From Streptomyces sp. NBC_01551 (GTDB lineage: Bacteria; Actinomycetota; Actinomycetes; Streptomycetales; Streptomycetaceae): a stretch of 64,000 nt of DNA. Each line of letters begins with the position of its first letter. Position 1 is the first letter of the stretch. Made by a program: the position numbers and the translations under genes. Where the stretch lies: positions 5,917,501 to 5,981,500 of the forward strand of contig NZ_JAPEPX010000001.1 in NCBI RefSeq assembly GCF_026339935.1, given 5' to 3'. The notes under the pieces were generated by a model. That model worked only from the letters and a program-made list of their open reading frames with translations, had not been told where the DNA came from and ran no database searches. Positions 44,236 to 52,101 of the stretch are shown one piece after another.

Positions 44236-44430
44236 CTAAAACTTGATGCCGCTGATCAGACGTGCGAGGTTCGCCGCGACCTCTGAGATCGCGGGGGCCA
44301 TCGAGGAACTGGCCAGGTAGAACCCCAGAAGGGTGCACACGACAGCGTGGCCAGCCTTCAACCCGCCCTTCTTGACGCACACGACAACGAGAACCGCGAG
44401 CAGCACGACGGCGGAGACGTTGACCGTCAC
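44236..44430 (-). CDS. Small membrane protein
   Basis: Encodes 64 residues from GTG 44430 with GGGAGGGGG upstream. Two hydrophobic segments (VSAVVLLAVLVVVCVKKGG; AGHAVVCTLLGFYLASS) are separated by KKGGLKAG, then a short C-terminal amphipathic helix. Similar tiny membrane proteins are frequent near phage-like and plasmid genes in streptomycetes. Function unknown. Confidence 0.6.
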   Translation of the reverse strand: MTVNVSAVVLLAVLVVVCVKKGGLKAGHAVVCTLLGFYLASSSMAPAISEVAANLARLISGIKF

Positions 44431-44650
44431 GGATGTGCACCCCCTCCCCGACGGCAAATGAGACTCGATGCGCCTGTCCAAAACCCCGGCCAAGTAGCTC
44501 CCGACTCTCTCCCGGGCCGCATGCCGACGAATCGGCGTCAGCGGTTCAGCGGATCGGACGAGCTGGTGCTACAAGTGGCAATCGGCCCTGGACGGCGGCT
44601 GATTGAGGCACAAGGGTGACCGGGAAACATCCGGCGCGCACATTCCGCGA

Positions 44651-44660
44651 GTGATATCAC
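44651..44660. promoter_or_regulatory. GTGATATCAC palindrome upstream of the XRE/TPR regulator
   Basis: Perfect 10-bp palindrome, 65 bp upstream of the regulator start. The same ten bases occur at 58064-58073 upstream of the NUDIX operon. Confidence 0.45.
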
Positions 44661-44725
44661 TGGGGTGATCTCGAACTTCGACGGGCTGTTCAGTTGCCTG
44701 GCGCGTTCTCGGTGGGGAGGCAAAG

Positions 44726-46240
44726 GTGGCCCAGCACGCGCTGCGACACTGCGATCAGTGCGGCTGCCGGCTCAGCCAGTACAACCCGGACGGGCTCTGT
44801 GCCGCGTGTGCTCGAGCCCTCATGCCTGCCGCCCCAGCGTTACCTGCTGTTCCGGACCGGGTGTGGCACGACGCCGGTGTCCGGGAGGCCCTCGCGGCGT
44901 TGGACTTCGGCAAGGCCAGCCGCCTGATCAGACAACGAGGCTCGCTGCGCCAGGAGGACATGGCCCAGCTCACGGGACTGAGCCAGGCATTCTTATCCAT
45001 GCTGGAGTCCGGCAGCCGACGCCTCACCAACATCGACAAGATCATCGAATTCGTAGCAGGCCTGGGAGCCCCCGCCGAGCTCGTCCAGCTCCCACTCCCT
45101 CAGCCAGCGGGCAGGTCGATTCCGCGGTCTTCGGACCAGTCGGTAGGCGACCTCGACCCCACCCTCCCTTGGACCGCGGCCCGTATGGTGGCCGCACTGG
45201 ACCAAGCGGTGGGAGGCAACGTGATTGGCCGCCGGCAGTTCCTCACGGTGAGCGGCATCGCGCTCACCGCCTTCGTCCACCACTGGGGCACCGCCGAGGC
45301 CGAGCCCCTCCAACGTGCCGCAGACGGAAGTCAGCTCTCCTCGGAACTGCTGGACAACCTGCAGGCGACCACTGACCGCTTGCGCATCATGGACGCGAGC
45401 GCCGGAAGCGGCACCCTGAGCGAGCTGGGCGACGCACACCTGGAGCTGCTCAAACGCCTTCTGCAGAAGGCGTCGTACACCGAAGACATCGGTCGCCGCC
45501 TGGCCGGCATCGTCGCCGACACCGCCACACAGACCGGCTGGTTCGCCTTCGACTCCGGACGACACGATCACGCGCAGAGCTACCTGCTCGCGGCGCTACG
45601 GGCCGCCAAGGTCTCCGGCGACGACCGTCTTGGGGCCGGAGCCTTGTCCTACCTGGCCATTCACGGCTATTCCACCGGGCAGCCGCGCAGCGCGGTCACC
45701 GCAGCGCGAGCCGCCCGCGAGAAAGTCAGAACTCTGGGCACCCCCGCCCTGGAGGCCATGTTGCTGACCCGGCAGGCACGGGGGCACGCCAAGCTCGGCG
45801 AAGGGAAGGCAGCACTCGCCGCGCTCGGCGAGGCCGCCGAACTCTGTGCCCAAGGGCGTTCCGAGTTGGACCCCCACTGGCTGTACTGGATCAACGAAGG
45901 CGAAATCCACGGCCAGACCGGCAGTGCCTATCTCGACCTGGGCGATCCGCGCCACGCTGCCGTCAGCTTCACCGAGGCACGAAAGGCCCTGAACCCTGCG
46001 GACCAGCGCACCAACGCGCTGTTCCTCTCCCGCGCGGCGTCTGCATATCTCAGAAAGGGCGAGCTCGAAGCGGGATGTGCCACGGCGCACCAGGCGCTCG
46101 ACCTTGCCGAACAGCTCCAGTCGGCCCGGCTCAACGAGCACATCGAAGCCATGCTTGGCGAGCTCGCCCCGGTCAGCCGAAGCCCGTACGCTCGTGACTT
46201 GATCGACCGCGCCGCTCTCGTGACCGGTACAAGGAGCTGA
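44726..46240 (+). CDS. Regulator: zinc ribbon, XRE helix-turn-helix and TPR-like repeats
   Basis: Encodes 504 residues from GTG 44726 with GGGGAGG five bases upstream. The N-terminus has HCDQCGCRLSQYN and LCAACARAL, two Cys-x2-Cys pairs of a zinc ribbon. Residues 65-120 form a Cro/CI helix-turn-helix (RLIRQRGSLRQEDMAQLTGL ... FLSMLESGSRRL). After a twin-Arg-like stretch (IGRRQFLTVSGIAL) residues 250-500 are TPR-like helical hairpins. The start of the HAD gene lies 2 bp downstream, so the two are co-expressed. This type of regulator is widespread in streptomycetes next to small kinases and phosphatases; the signal it senses is unknown. Confidence 0.85.
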   Translation: MAQHALRHCDQCGCRLSQYNPDGLCAACARALMPAAPALPAVPDRVWHDAGVREALAALDFGKASRLIRQRGSLRQEDMAQLTGLSQAFLSMLESGSRRLTNIDKIIEFVAGLGAPAELVQLPLPQPAGRSIPRSSDQSVGDLDPTLPWTAARMVAALDQAVGGNVIGRRQFLTVSGIALTAFVHHWGTAEAEPLQRAADGSQLSSELLDNLQATTDRLRIMDASAGSGTLSELGDAHLELLKRLLQKASYTEDIGRRLAGIVADTATQTGWFAFDSGRHDHAQSYLLAALRAAKVSGDDRLGAGALSYLAIHGYSTGQPRSAVTAARAAREKVRTLGTPALEAMLLTRQARGHAKLGEGKAALAALGEAAELCAQGRSELDPHWLYWINEGEIHGQTGSAYLDLGDPRHAAVSFTEARKALNPADQRTNALFLSRAASAYLRKGELEAGCATAHQALDLAEQLQSARLNEHIEAMLGELAPVSRSPYARDLIDRAALVTGTRS

Positions 46241-46242
46241 AC

Positions 46243-46977
46243 GTGACCCAGGCCCAGCAGGTCCTCGTGCTGTGGGACATCGACCGCACACTGCTGTATG
46301 TCGGGGACATCGACCGGCAGGTCTACCGGGAGACCTTCGCAGAAGTTGTCGGTCGGCCGGCGGAGCACCTGCCGGCCCGCGGTACCGGCGTCACGATGCC
46401 GCTGGCAATCCGATCGCTCCTCATCGACAACGGAGTCCCGGAAGCCGATGTCGCGGCACTACTGCCGCGCATGGTGGAACTCCTACCGAAGCAGCTCGCC
46501 TCTCACACGCAGGATCTGCGTGAGCAGGGTGTCCTGATGCCCGGAGCCATCGCTGCTCTCCGTGCGGTGCACGACCACCCCGGCTTCATCCCGACAGCCG
46601 TGACCGGAAACCTAAAATCGAACGCCCTACTCAAGCTGGCGGCCTTCGAGCTGGACGGCCTACTCGACACGGAGATCGGCGGATTCGCATCCGACGACCA
46701 CCACAGGCCGGCGCTCGTCGCGGTCGCACAGACGCGGGCCGAGGCCAAGCACGGCACGGCCTTCAACCGGTCGAACACCGTGATCATCGGTGACTCCCTC
46801 GAGGATGTCCGTACGGGCCTCGAAGGCGGCGCCCCTGTCATTGGCGTGGCTTCTGGAAAGACCACGGCTGCGGAACTGGCTGAGGCCGGTGCCGACCTCG
46901 TACTCGACTCGCTCTCAGACGTCTCACGGGTGCTGGACGGCATCTCCGACCTTACGACCACGAGCGGGCGGGCGTAA
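46243..46977 (+). CDS. HAD-family phosphatase
   Basis: Encodes 244 residues from GTG 46243 (AAGGAG eight bases upstream). Motif I is LVLWDIDRTLLYVG (D-x-D-x-T/R-x variant, nucleophile Asp first), motif II is TAVTGNLKS, motif III includes KHGTAFNRS, and motif IV is IIGDSLEDVRTG. The cap domain is the alpha-helical insertion after motif I (C1 type), as in phosphoglycolate phosphatases. It hydrolyses a small phosphate ester, substrate unknown. Together with the preceding regulator it makes a two-gene unit. Confidence 0.87.
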   Translation: MTQAQQVLVLWDIDRTLLYVGDIDRQVYRETFAEVVGRPAEHLPARGTGVTMPLAIRSLLIDNGVPEADVAALLPRMVELLPKQLASHTQDLREQGVLMPGAIAALRAVHDHPGFIPTAVTGNLKSNALLKLAAFELDGLLDTEIGGFASDDHHRPALVAVAQTRAEAKHGTAFNRSNTVIIGDSLEDVRTGLEGGAPVIGVASGKTTAAELAEAGADLVLDSLSDVSRVLDGISDLTTTSGRA

Positions 46978-47284
46978 CCTTCGAGCACCGTCGCGGTATA
47001 CCTACCGTTGAGCGCTCGGCTGCCCAGATGGACGACGAGCAGGGCGCGGAGCCGTTGCCACGTTCAGCGTGCCGAGGACTGAGATGGATCGTGCACTTGA
47101 TGTCGGATCCGGCGGCGGTCCCCCCCAGCGGTTCCGTGCTGTGCTGGGCCGTCTACGTTGCTACTCCCGCCCGGCCGCGACGCTTGCTTCCCACAGACCT
47201 GCGGCGTCACCGCTCAGCAAGAGCGACTGTTCCTGGGCACGAAAGCCAACTGATTGATGTCAACACGATCTCTAGCTTGACCGG
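46978..47284. other. Intergenic, nothing recognised
   Basis: About 300 bp between convergent units. I see neither a gene nor a clear terminator. Confidence 0.4.
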
Positions 47285-47698
47285 CTATGCATCACAGTGG
47301 AGGCGATCGGGAGACGGGGGCTCGTGGCCTTGCGCAAGGTGGAGTCCGCCATGCGGCCGCTGTTCAAGGTGATCGAATTTCATGTACGCGCATGCGCGGA
47401 GAACTCGATCTGCAGACGCACGAAGCTCCTTCGCCAGCACAGCGAGGTGATGTTCGGTGTCCACTTCCCAGTAGACTGTACGGCTTTCCAAGTCACTCGA
47501 GAGGGCGGGCATTTCAGCAAGAACCTTCTGGACAGCGGGCCTCTCCAGATCGGCGCTCCGTACCCACTCGGCCAGCAGAGCGTTGAACGTGGTTACCTTC
47601 TTGTGCGCTTCCATTGCCACCGCGTCGAGCTCGTGGGCAGGCCAGCGCAGGATCCGCGGCACCATCGAGGGACGGCGCCACGTGCTGGGTTCGCTCAT
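47285..47698 (-). CDS. Hypothetical protein, partner of the flavin monooxygenase
   Basis: Encodes 137 residues from ATG 47698 with GGAGG five bases upstream; the frame extends farther but has no other site. The sequence is helical (ELDAVAMEAHKKVTTFNALL; HHLAVLAKELRASADRVLRA) with a Trp/Pro-rich start (TWRRPSMVPRILRWPAHEL). No known family. It lies 44 bp after the oxygenase gene on the same strand and shares its lower GC content, so the two probably arrived together and work in one pathway. Confidence 0.65.
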   Translation of the reverse strand: MSEPSTWRRPSMVPRILRWPAHELDAVAMEAHKKVTTFNALLAEWVRSADLERPAVQKVLAEMPALSSDLESRTVYWEVDTEHHLAVLAKELRASADRVLRACAYMKFDHLEQRPHGGLHLAQGHEPPSPDRLHCDA

Positions 47699-47742
47699 CT
47701 CTGCCTCCAGCAGCTCGTACGTGCCAGGTGAAACAATCAAGC

Positions 47743-49059
47743 TTACAGATCAACTCGGCGCCCGTCCAGTGTGCAGTAAGATCGGAGGATCCGATCAGAC
47801 AGCAACCCGAGACATCCCAGATTCGAAAAGCCTGGACCCTGCATTTCGTCGGCCAGCATCGGCAAATGGAGCCGAGGTCGAACGTTTCTGATGTCTAGGT
47901 AGCGCCCCATCCGACGGCGGACACACTTTTCGTTGATTTCGCGGTTCGGATCCTCGCCTTCCGGCCTGAGTGCCTCGTCGATTCGCTGCCCAATCAGAGT
48001 TTGCGCATTAGGTCCCAGCTTTTTCTTCCACCACAGGCCATCGAACCCTATTGCGACAATTACGTGATCAAATTGCTCTACGTGGCCGCCCGTGAAGCGA
48101 ACCTTAATCTGCTCCTCTTTCGCATCTATGGACTCGACGTGGCCTTGCGTGGTTTCTATATTCGTTGCGCTATTAATGCGCGACTTTGCCTCCACTGAGA
48201 AAACGCCGCGAAGTGTGTGGTCAATAAACTTCTCGCGATTCTCCGGGCTGAAATGCTGCCAACCTTTCGGGTTGGAATAATGTCGCTTCTCGTCGTAACT
48301 TTCACCGCGAGAGTAAACGACTCCAGTCTCGGATATGATCTTGATGTAGCATTTCTTTTCGGGCATCATGCGTAGCAACGTCAGTACAATGGAGGCGGCT
48401 GCGCCGCCGTCACCTATTACTCCGACCGTGACGCGTGAGTCGGATTCTATTCTGTATATGTTATTCCAGAAATTCTCCGCATTGGTCACGCGGTCGCGGT
48501 GGTCACCAATGATCGTTGGTTGCTTTGCGGGTCCGGGGCCTGTTATTACGAGACCATCCGCGGAGATGGGTTCGCCCCCGTTGAACTCCAGCATCCATTT
48601 TCCATTGACGATATCCATACGAGTAGCCGTCCCCGGATGGACGAATGTTCCAGCCTTCCTTTTGACCCATTTCAGGTATTCAGCCCACTCGGCGAGCGAC
48701 GGCGGCTGCGCTCCCCGGTCGAGCCAGTCAGCAAAGTCGCTATTCAATTGAGAGGTCTCAACTAGATATGATTGCCAGCTGAAGCCGAGCATCGCGGAAT
48801 CAATAGCTCGATTAGCGAAGGTCCAGCATTCGGAGTGGTAGGGGAAGCCGACGTCCTTCATCGGTGATGTTGCGAGCGCGTGTTCGCCGTTGGTGAACCC
48901 GGACTGCCCTGTCCAATTCGCCGCCACGCCAGTTTTGTCTACGATATAAATATCGGGAATGTTGCTGATGCCGTCGATGCGTTTCAAAGTCTCCGCTTTC
49001 GCGGCCAAGGCCAGCGCCTTGGGGCCGGCTCCGATGACGATCAGACGCTTGGCACCCAC
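47743..49059 (-). CDS. Flavin-dependent monooxygenase (MbtG/lysine-N-oxygenase-like)
   Basis: Encodes 438 residues from GTG 49059 (GGGAGG five bases upstream). LIVIGAGPKALALAAKA is an FAD-binding Rossmann motif (G-x-G-P-x-x-L-A) and VTVGVIGDGGAAASIVLTL the NADPH-binding one. NGEHALATSPMKDVGFPYHS and the HVIVAIGFDG segment near the C-terminus (the A-T-G-Y/F motif region) fit the N-hydroxylating monooxygenases of siderophore pathways, such as mycobactin lysine-N-oxygenase. The substrate is unproven. Codon use is visibly more AT-rich than in any neighbour (many ATA, AAT and TTT codons), a sign of recent transfer. Only the small downstream gene appears to belong with it. Confidence 0.8.
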   Translation of the reverse strand: MGAKRLIVIGAGPKALALAAKAETLKRIDGISNIPDIYIVDKTGVAANWTGQSGFTNGEHALATSPMKDVGFPYHSECWTFANRAIDSAMLGFSWQSYLVETSQLNSDFADWLDRGAQPPSLAEWAEYLKWVKRKAGTFVHPGTATRMDIVNGKWMLEFNGGEPISADGLVITGPGPAKQPTIIGDHRDRVTNAENFWNNIYRIESDSRVTVGVIGDGGAAASIVLTLLRMMPEKKCYIKIISETGVVYSRGESYDEKRHYSNPKGWQHFSPENREKFIDHTLRGVFSVEAKSRINSATNIETTQGHVESIDAKEEQIKVRFTGGHVEQFDHVIVAIGFDGLWWKKKLGPNAQTLIGQRIDEALRPEGEDPNREINEKCVRRRMGRYLDIRNVRPRLHLPMLADEMQGPGFSNLGCLGLLSDRILRSYCTLDGRRVDL

Positions 49060-49536
49060 GTCGGCCTCCCGTCCGGGTGCTGTTTGTCCATCTCGGGGGA
49101 GGAATGTGCGGACGTGGCTAACTAATGATTTTCTCCCCCACGCCCTACTGTCATCTTGCGCTCAGTGGGCGCATTCTGCACGCGCGCGCATGAGGGTGCG
49201 GCAGGACGCTTGGGTATACAGCTGGTCGCAGCAGGCAGCAGGCAGCAGGCAGCAGGCAGCAGGCGCACCGCACACCGCAGCCAGGCCCGCTCGCCGGCCG
49301 ACAGGCCTGGGATGAACGAAATCGTTGATAACTGCAGGGAGTCAACAGTCCAGAGTCGAGTCGCCCTGTGGGGTCCCCGCGCTCGTGAGCCTACGCGGGC
49401 CCGAGCGTTCTGGCGCAGTGAACGGGGGAGCTAGGCTCGGCCGGGGTTCAGCGGCAGTACTCCGACACGGCGGGCCGTACGGAGAACCTCCAGGTCGGAG
49501 TGTTTCCCGCCTATGCCACCAGCCGCGGCCGCACCC
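49060..49536. other. Intergenic with a heptanucleotide repeat
   Basis: No supportable gene in about 480 bp. The first 100 bp are AT-richer, like the adjacent monooxygenase gene. The heptanucleotide array listed separately lies in the middle. Confidence 0.4.
49228..49262. repeat. Five tandem GCAGCAG units
   Basis: Five perfect copies of the heptamer GCAGCAG without interruption. Confidence 0.9.
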
Positions 49537-50156
49537 TCATCGGTCGGCGTCTTTCTCCAGCGACGTCATGGACGGAGGATCGTGAGCGGTGCTGGCGGGC
49601 TGGCGTCGAGGATGAGGTCGGCTTTGCGCCAGGTCGACGGCTCGATAGTCGTCATCGGTGACCACACCCAGCCGTCTGGCATGAGCGTATTCATCGTGGT
49701 CTTTCCATGTCCAGCGCGACAGGTCCGGATCGACGATGAGGTCGAGGAAGAGGTCGAACGTGTCGAATCCGATTGAGGTTCGTCGCAGTGGGCGCTGGAA
49801 GTTGACGTACCAGCGGAGGAGCCGATGGTCGAGCGTTGGGTCGTAGAAGGCGTTGATGGTGAAATACGTCCCCGGAGGGTTCCAGAGCAATACCGCGGTC
49901 TCCTGCCACCGCCACGAGCTCAGTTCCCACTGGCCGGCGGCCAGGTATCGGGAACTGCTTGCCCTCGCAGCGCCTTGGCGCCGCTCCTCGTCGACTCGAC
50001 CCAGGTGGTGGGTCCCAGCCCGTGTGCCCCGGGGCGACAACCTGCCACCAGGGCCTCGTCGGTATCCGATACGGCGTGCAGAGAATGAGCGCTCCACACC
50101 TTTCCGCGGTAGACATCGCGGCGGACCACGGTCTCCCGAACAGCAAACCGCTTCAT
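49537..50156 (-). pseudogene. DUF402-domain gene with a frameshift
   Basis: The first part, from ATG 50156, reads MKRFAVRETVVRRDVYRGKV ... GAKALRGQAVP in one frame, which stops at 49920. The second frame carries YLAAGQWELSSWRWQETAVL, FTINAFYDP and WYVNFQRPLRRTSIGFDTFD, the conserved core of DUF402 (nucleoside-phosphatase/RNase-like proteins of the FomD/Ntdp family), followed by DLFLDLIVDPDLSRW with the metal-binding Asp residues. One missing base at about 49945 (within CCCGATACC read on the minus strand) separates them. The corrected gene would encode about 206 residues. It would be last in the 50-58 kb minus-strand run. Confidence 0.65.
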
Positions 50157-50205
50157 TCGGCCATCATGCCGCTCTCTGGTGATCAATTCCCCCTGGAACT
50201 GCGGA

Positions 50206-50691
50206 TCAGCGGCGGATAGGGGAGCGTGCGGCAAAGCCGGCCGAGCCACGGGAGTCGTCAAGCACGCCGTACTGCCAGCCCAGCGTGACGAGGTGGGGAT
50301 CGTTCGAGGCGTTCCACTGCTTCCTCAGGGCCCGCAACCTCTTGCCCACGGCGTCGGCGGAGTAGTGGCACCGGCGGCCGGTCTCCGCCAGCTCGGCGCC
50401 CAGGGCCAGCCCCCAGAGGATCTCCCGCTCGACTTCGTCCGCCGCCGGTGCCGGTGTGATCAGTTCGGGGCGGGCCAGCTGGCCGGTGACGTAGCAAGCG
50501 TGGACGAGCGCGGTTCGGGTCGTCACACCGGTCTTCGCGTTGCTGTCGGACATCTGGACGTCGACGGTGGCCTTGGAGAGCGCCAGTTCGGCGGCAACCT
50601 GGGCGCTGGACATCCCCATGGCGACCTTTTCAGCGATGCGCAGCTGGGCGGGGGTGAGCAGGTGGGTGGCGATGCCGGGGCGTCCGGCCAT
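50206..50691 (-). CDS. LuxR-type regulator with two helix-turn-helix segments
   Basis: Encodes 161 residues from ATG 50691 (GAGAGGA eight bases upstream). Like its paralogue at 39388-39861 it has a LuxR-type helix-turn-helix near the N-terminus (LTPAQLRIAEKVAMGMSSAQ; LSKATVDVQMS), the middle segment ALVHACYVTGQLARPE, and a second helix-turn-helix (HYSADAVGKRLRALRKQW) before DPHLVTLGWQYGVLDD. No sensory domain is present. It lies 53 bp downstream of the phosphatase gene and could regulate the operon from its own end. Confidence 0.8.
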   Translation of the reverse strand: MAGRPGIATHLLTPAQLRIAEKVAMGMSSAQVAAELALSKATVDVQMSDSNAKTGVTTRTALVHACYVTGQLARPELITPAPAADEVEREILWGLALGAELAETGRRCHYSADAVGKRLRALRKQWNASNDPHLVTLGWQYGVLDDSRGSAGFAARSPIRR

Positions 50692-50744
50692 GGGATCGGT
50701 CCTCTCGTACGTCGGAGCGCTGGGGGTGGAGTGCGGTATGCCAG

Positions 50745-51347
50745 TCAGCTCTGCCGGGCTGACCGGAACGAAGAGGAGTGAGGGGCGTCGGTCTCGCGGA
50801 AGGGTCGGATCTCCGCGAACCCCCAGTCGGCTCGGGCGGCATGCTCGAATGCGACGGGGCCGTCATCCAGGGCGCAGAGGACGCCGAGGAGCAGCTTGTG
50901 GGACACCACGAGCAGTCCGCTGCCGTACGAGCGGGCGAGCGCCGAGACGTGTTCGGCGGCGCGGCACGCCCGGTCGTGCAGCTGGGCCAGGCTTTCGCCG
51001 TCCTCGAAGGCGACGGCCGGGTTCTGCGCGCGTTGCCGACGCCAGTCGATGTACGCGGGCGGGTAGTCGTCGGTCGTCCGGCCGATCACCGCGCTCGGGG
51101 CGCGCCACTCGGACAGCAGGTCGCTGCTCGCGATGACGGGCAGGCCGGTCAGACGGCTGACGATCTCAGCGGTCTGAGCCGCTCTCGGCAGAGGGCTGGA
51201 GACGATGGCCGACACGCCGGTGGGCAATGGGGTGGCCACGGCGGCCTGAGTGCGGCCGGCCTCGGAGAGCGGCACGTCCCTCGGGGCGTGATGTCCGGCT
51301 CTGTGGCCTTCGTAGGCGCCATGACGCATGAGCCAGATCTCAACCAA
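50745..51347 (-). CDS. Histidine phosphatase (phosphoglycerate mutase family)
   Basis: Encodes 200 residues from TTG 51347 with GGAGG eight bases upstream, overlapping the SDR stop by eight bases. The catalytic motif IWLMRHGAYEGHR (R-H-G, first His phosphorylated) is at the N-terminus. IVSSPLPRAAQTAEIV supplies the second Arg and LLVVSHKLLLGVL the second His. Such enzymes remove phosphate from sugars, nucleotides or proteins. The operon context favours a sugar or nucleotide phosphate. Confidence 0.85.
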   Translation of the reverse strand: MVEIWLMRHGAYEGHRAGHHAPRDVPLSEAGRTQAAVATPLPTGVSAIVSSPLPRAAQTAEIVSRLTGLPVIASSDLLSEWRAPSAVIGRTTDDYPPAYIDWRRQRAQNPAVAFEDGESLAQLHDRACRAAEHVSALARSYGSGLLVVSHKLLLGVLCALDDGPVAFEHAARADWGFAEIRPFRETDAPHSSSFRSARQS

Positions 51348-52101
51348 GGACCCAGCCTCCGTCCACATGGATGGTCTGGCCGGTGATGAAGCCGGCGTCC
51401 TCGCCGGCGAGGAAGGTGACTGCGGCGGCGACATCGGGGGGTGCGCCGCGGCGCTGGATGCACTGCCGTGCGAGCTGCCGGACGGTCATGGCCTCGGGGT
51501 CATCGACCACGGTCTGCTCGGCAGGCACCTGGATCGAGCCCGGAGCAACGCAGTTCACGGTGATGCCGGACGGGCCGAGTTCGCGGGCCAGCGCCCGGGT
51601 CAGGCCCTCCACGCCGGCCTTCGCGCTGATGTAGGCGGACAGCTCCTGGCGGCCGACGGTGGCGAGGACAGACCCCATAGTGATGATGCGCCCCCGGCCC
51701 CGCGCGGCCATGGCCGGTGAGACGGCGCGGGCGAGCAGGTAGTGGCTGGTGAGGTTGATCGAGAGCATGTCGTTCCACACCGCGGGTGTCGTCTCGGTCC
51801 AGGCGGTGCGGGGGTACGAGCCGGCGTTGCTGACGAGGATGTCGATCGCACCGAGGCGTGCAATGGCCTGTGCGTACAGCTCGTCGACCGCGGCCTTGTC
51901 GCGGAGGTCGGCTTCGAGGGCGAACGCGCGTCCGCCGCCGGCGCCGATGTCGACGGCCAGCTCGGCGGCGGCCTTGGGCTCGTTGTGGTGCGCGATGACG
52001 ACGATCGCACCGTTGGCTGCGAGCTGCTGGACGACGGCGGTGCCGATGCCGCCGGTGGCACCGGTCACCAGAGCGGTTCTGCCGGTCAGTGGGGCAGGCA
52101 C
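51340..52101 (-). CDS. SDR-family oxidoreductase
   Basis: Encodes 253 residues from GTG 52101 (GAGGAGG four bases upstream), overlapping the kinase-like gene by 16 bp. Cofactor motif: TALVTGATGGIGTAVV (T-G-x3-G-I-G); VSNAGSYP (N-A-G); catalytic SVLA...YISAK (S-x-Y-x3-K). Length and GWVLG C-terminus fit classical NAD(P)H-dependent short-chain dehydrogenases of the FabG-like type. The substrate is unknown. No acyl carrier protein is nearby, so a sugar or nucleoside alcohol is at least as likely as a fatty acyl chain. Confidence 0.87.
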   Translation of the reverse strand: MPAPLTGRTALVTGATGGIGTAVVQQLAANGAIVVIAHHNEPKAAAELAVDIGAGGGRAFALEADLRDKAAVDELYAQAIARLGAIDILVSNAGSYPRTAWTETTPAVWNDMLSINLTSHYLLARAVSPAMAARGRGRIITMGSVLATVGRQELSAYISAKAGVEGLTRALARELGPSGITVNCVAPGSIQVPAEQTVVDDPEAMTVRQLARQCIQRRGAPPDVAAAVTFLAGEDAGFITGQTIHVDGGWVLG

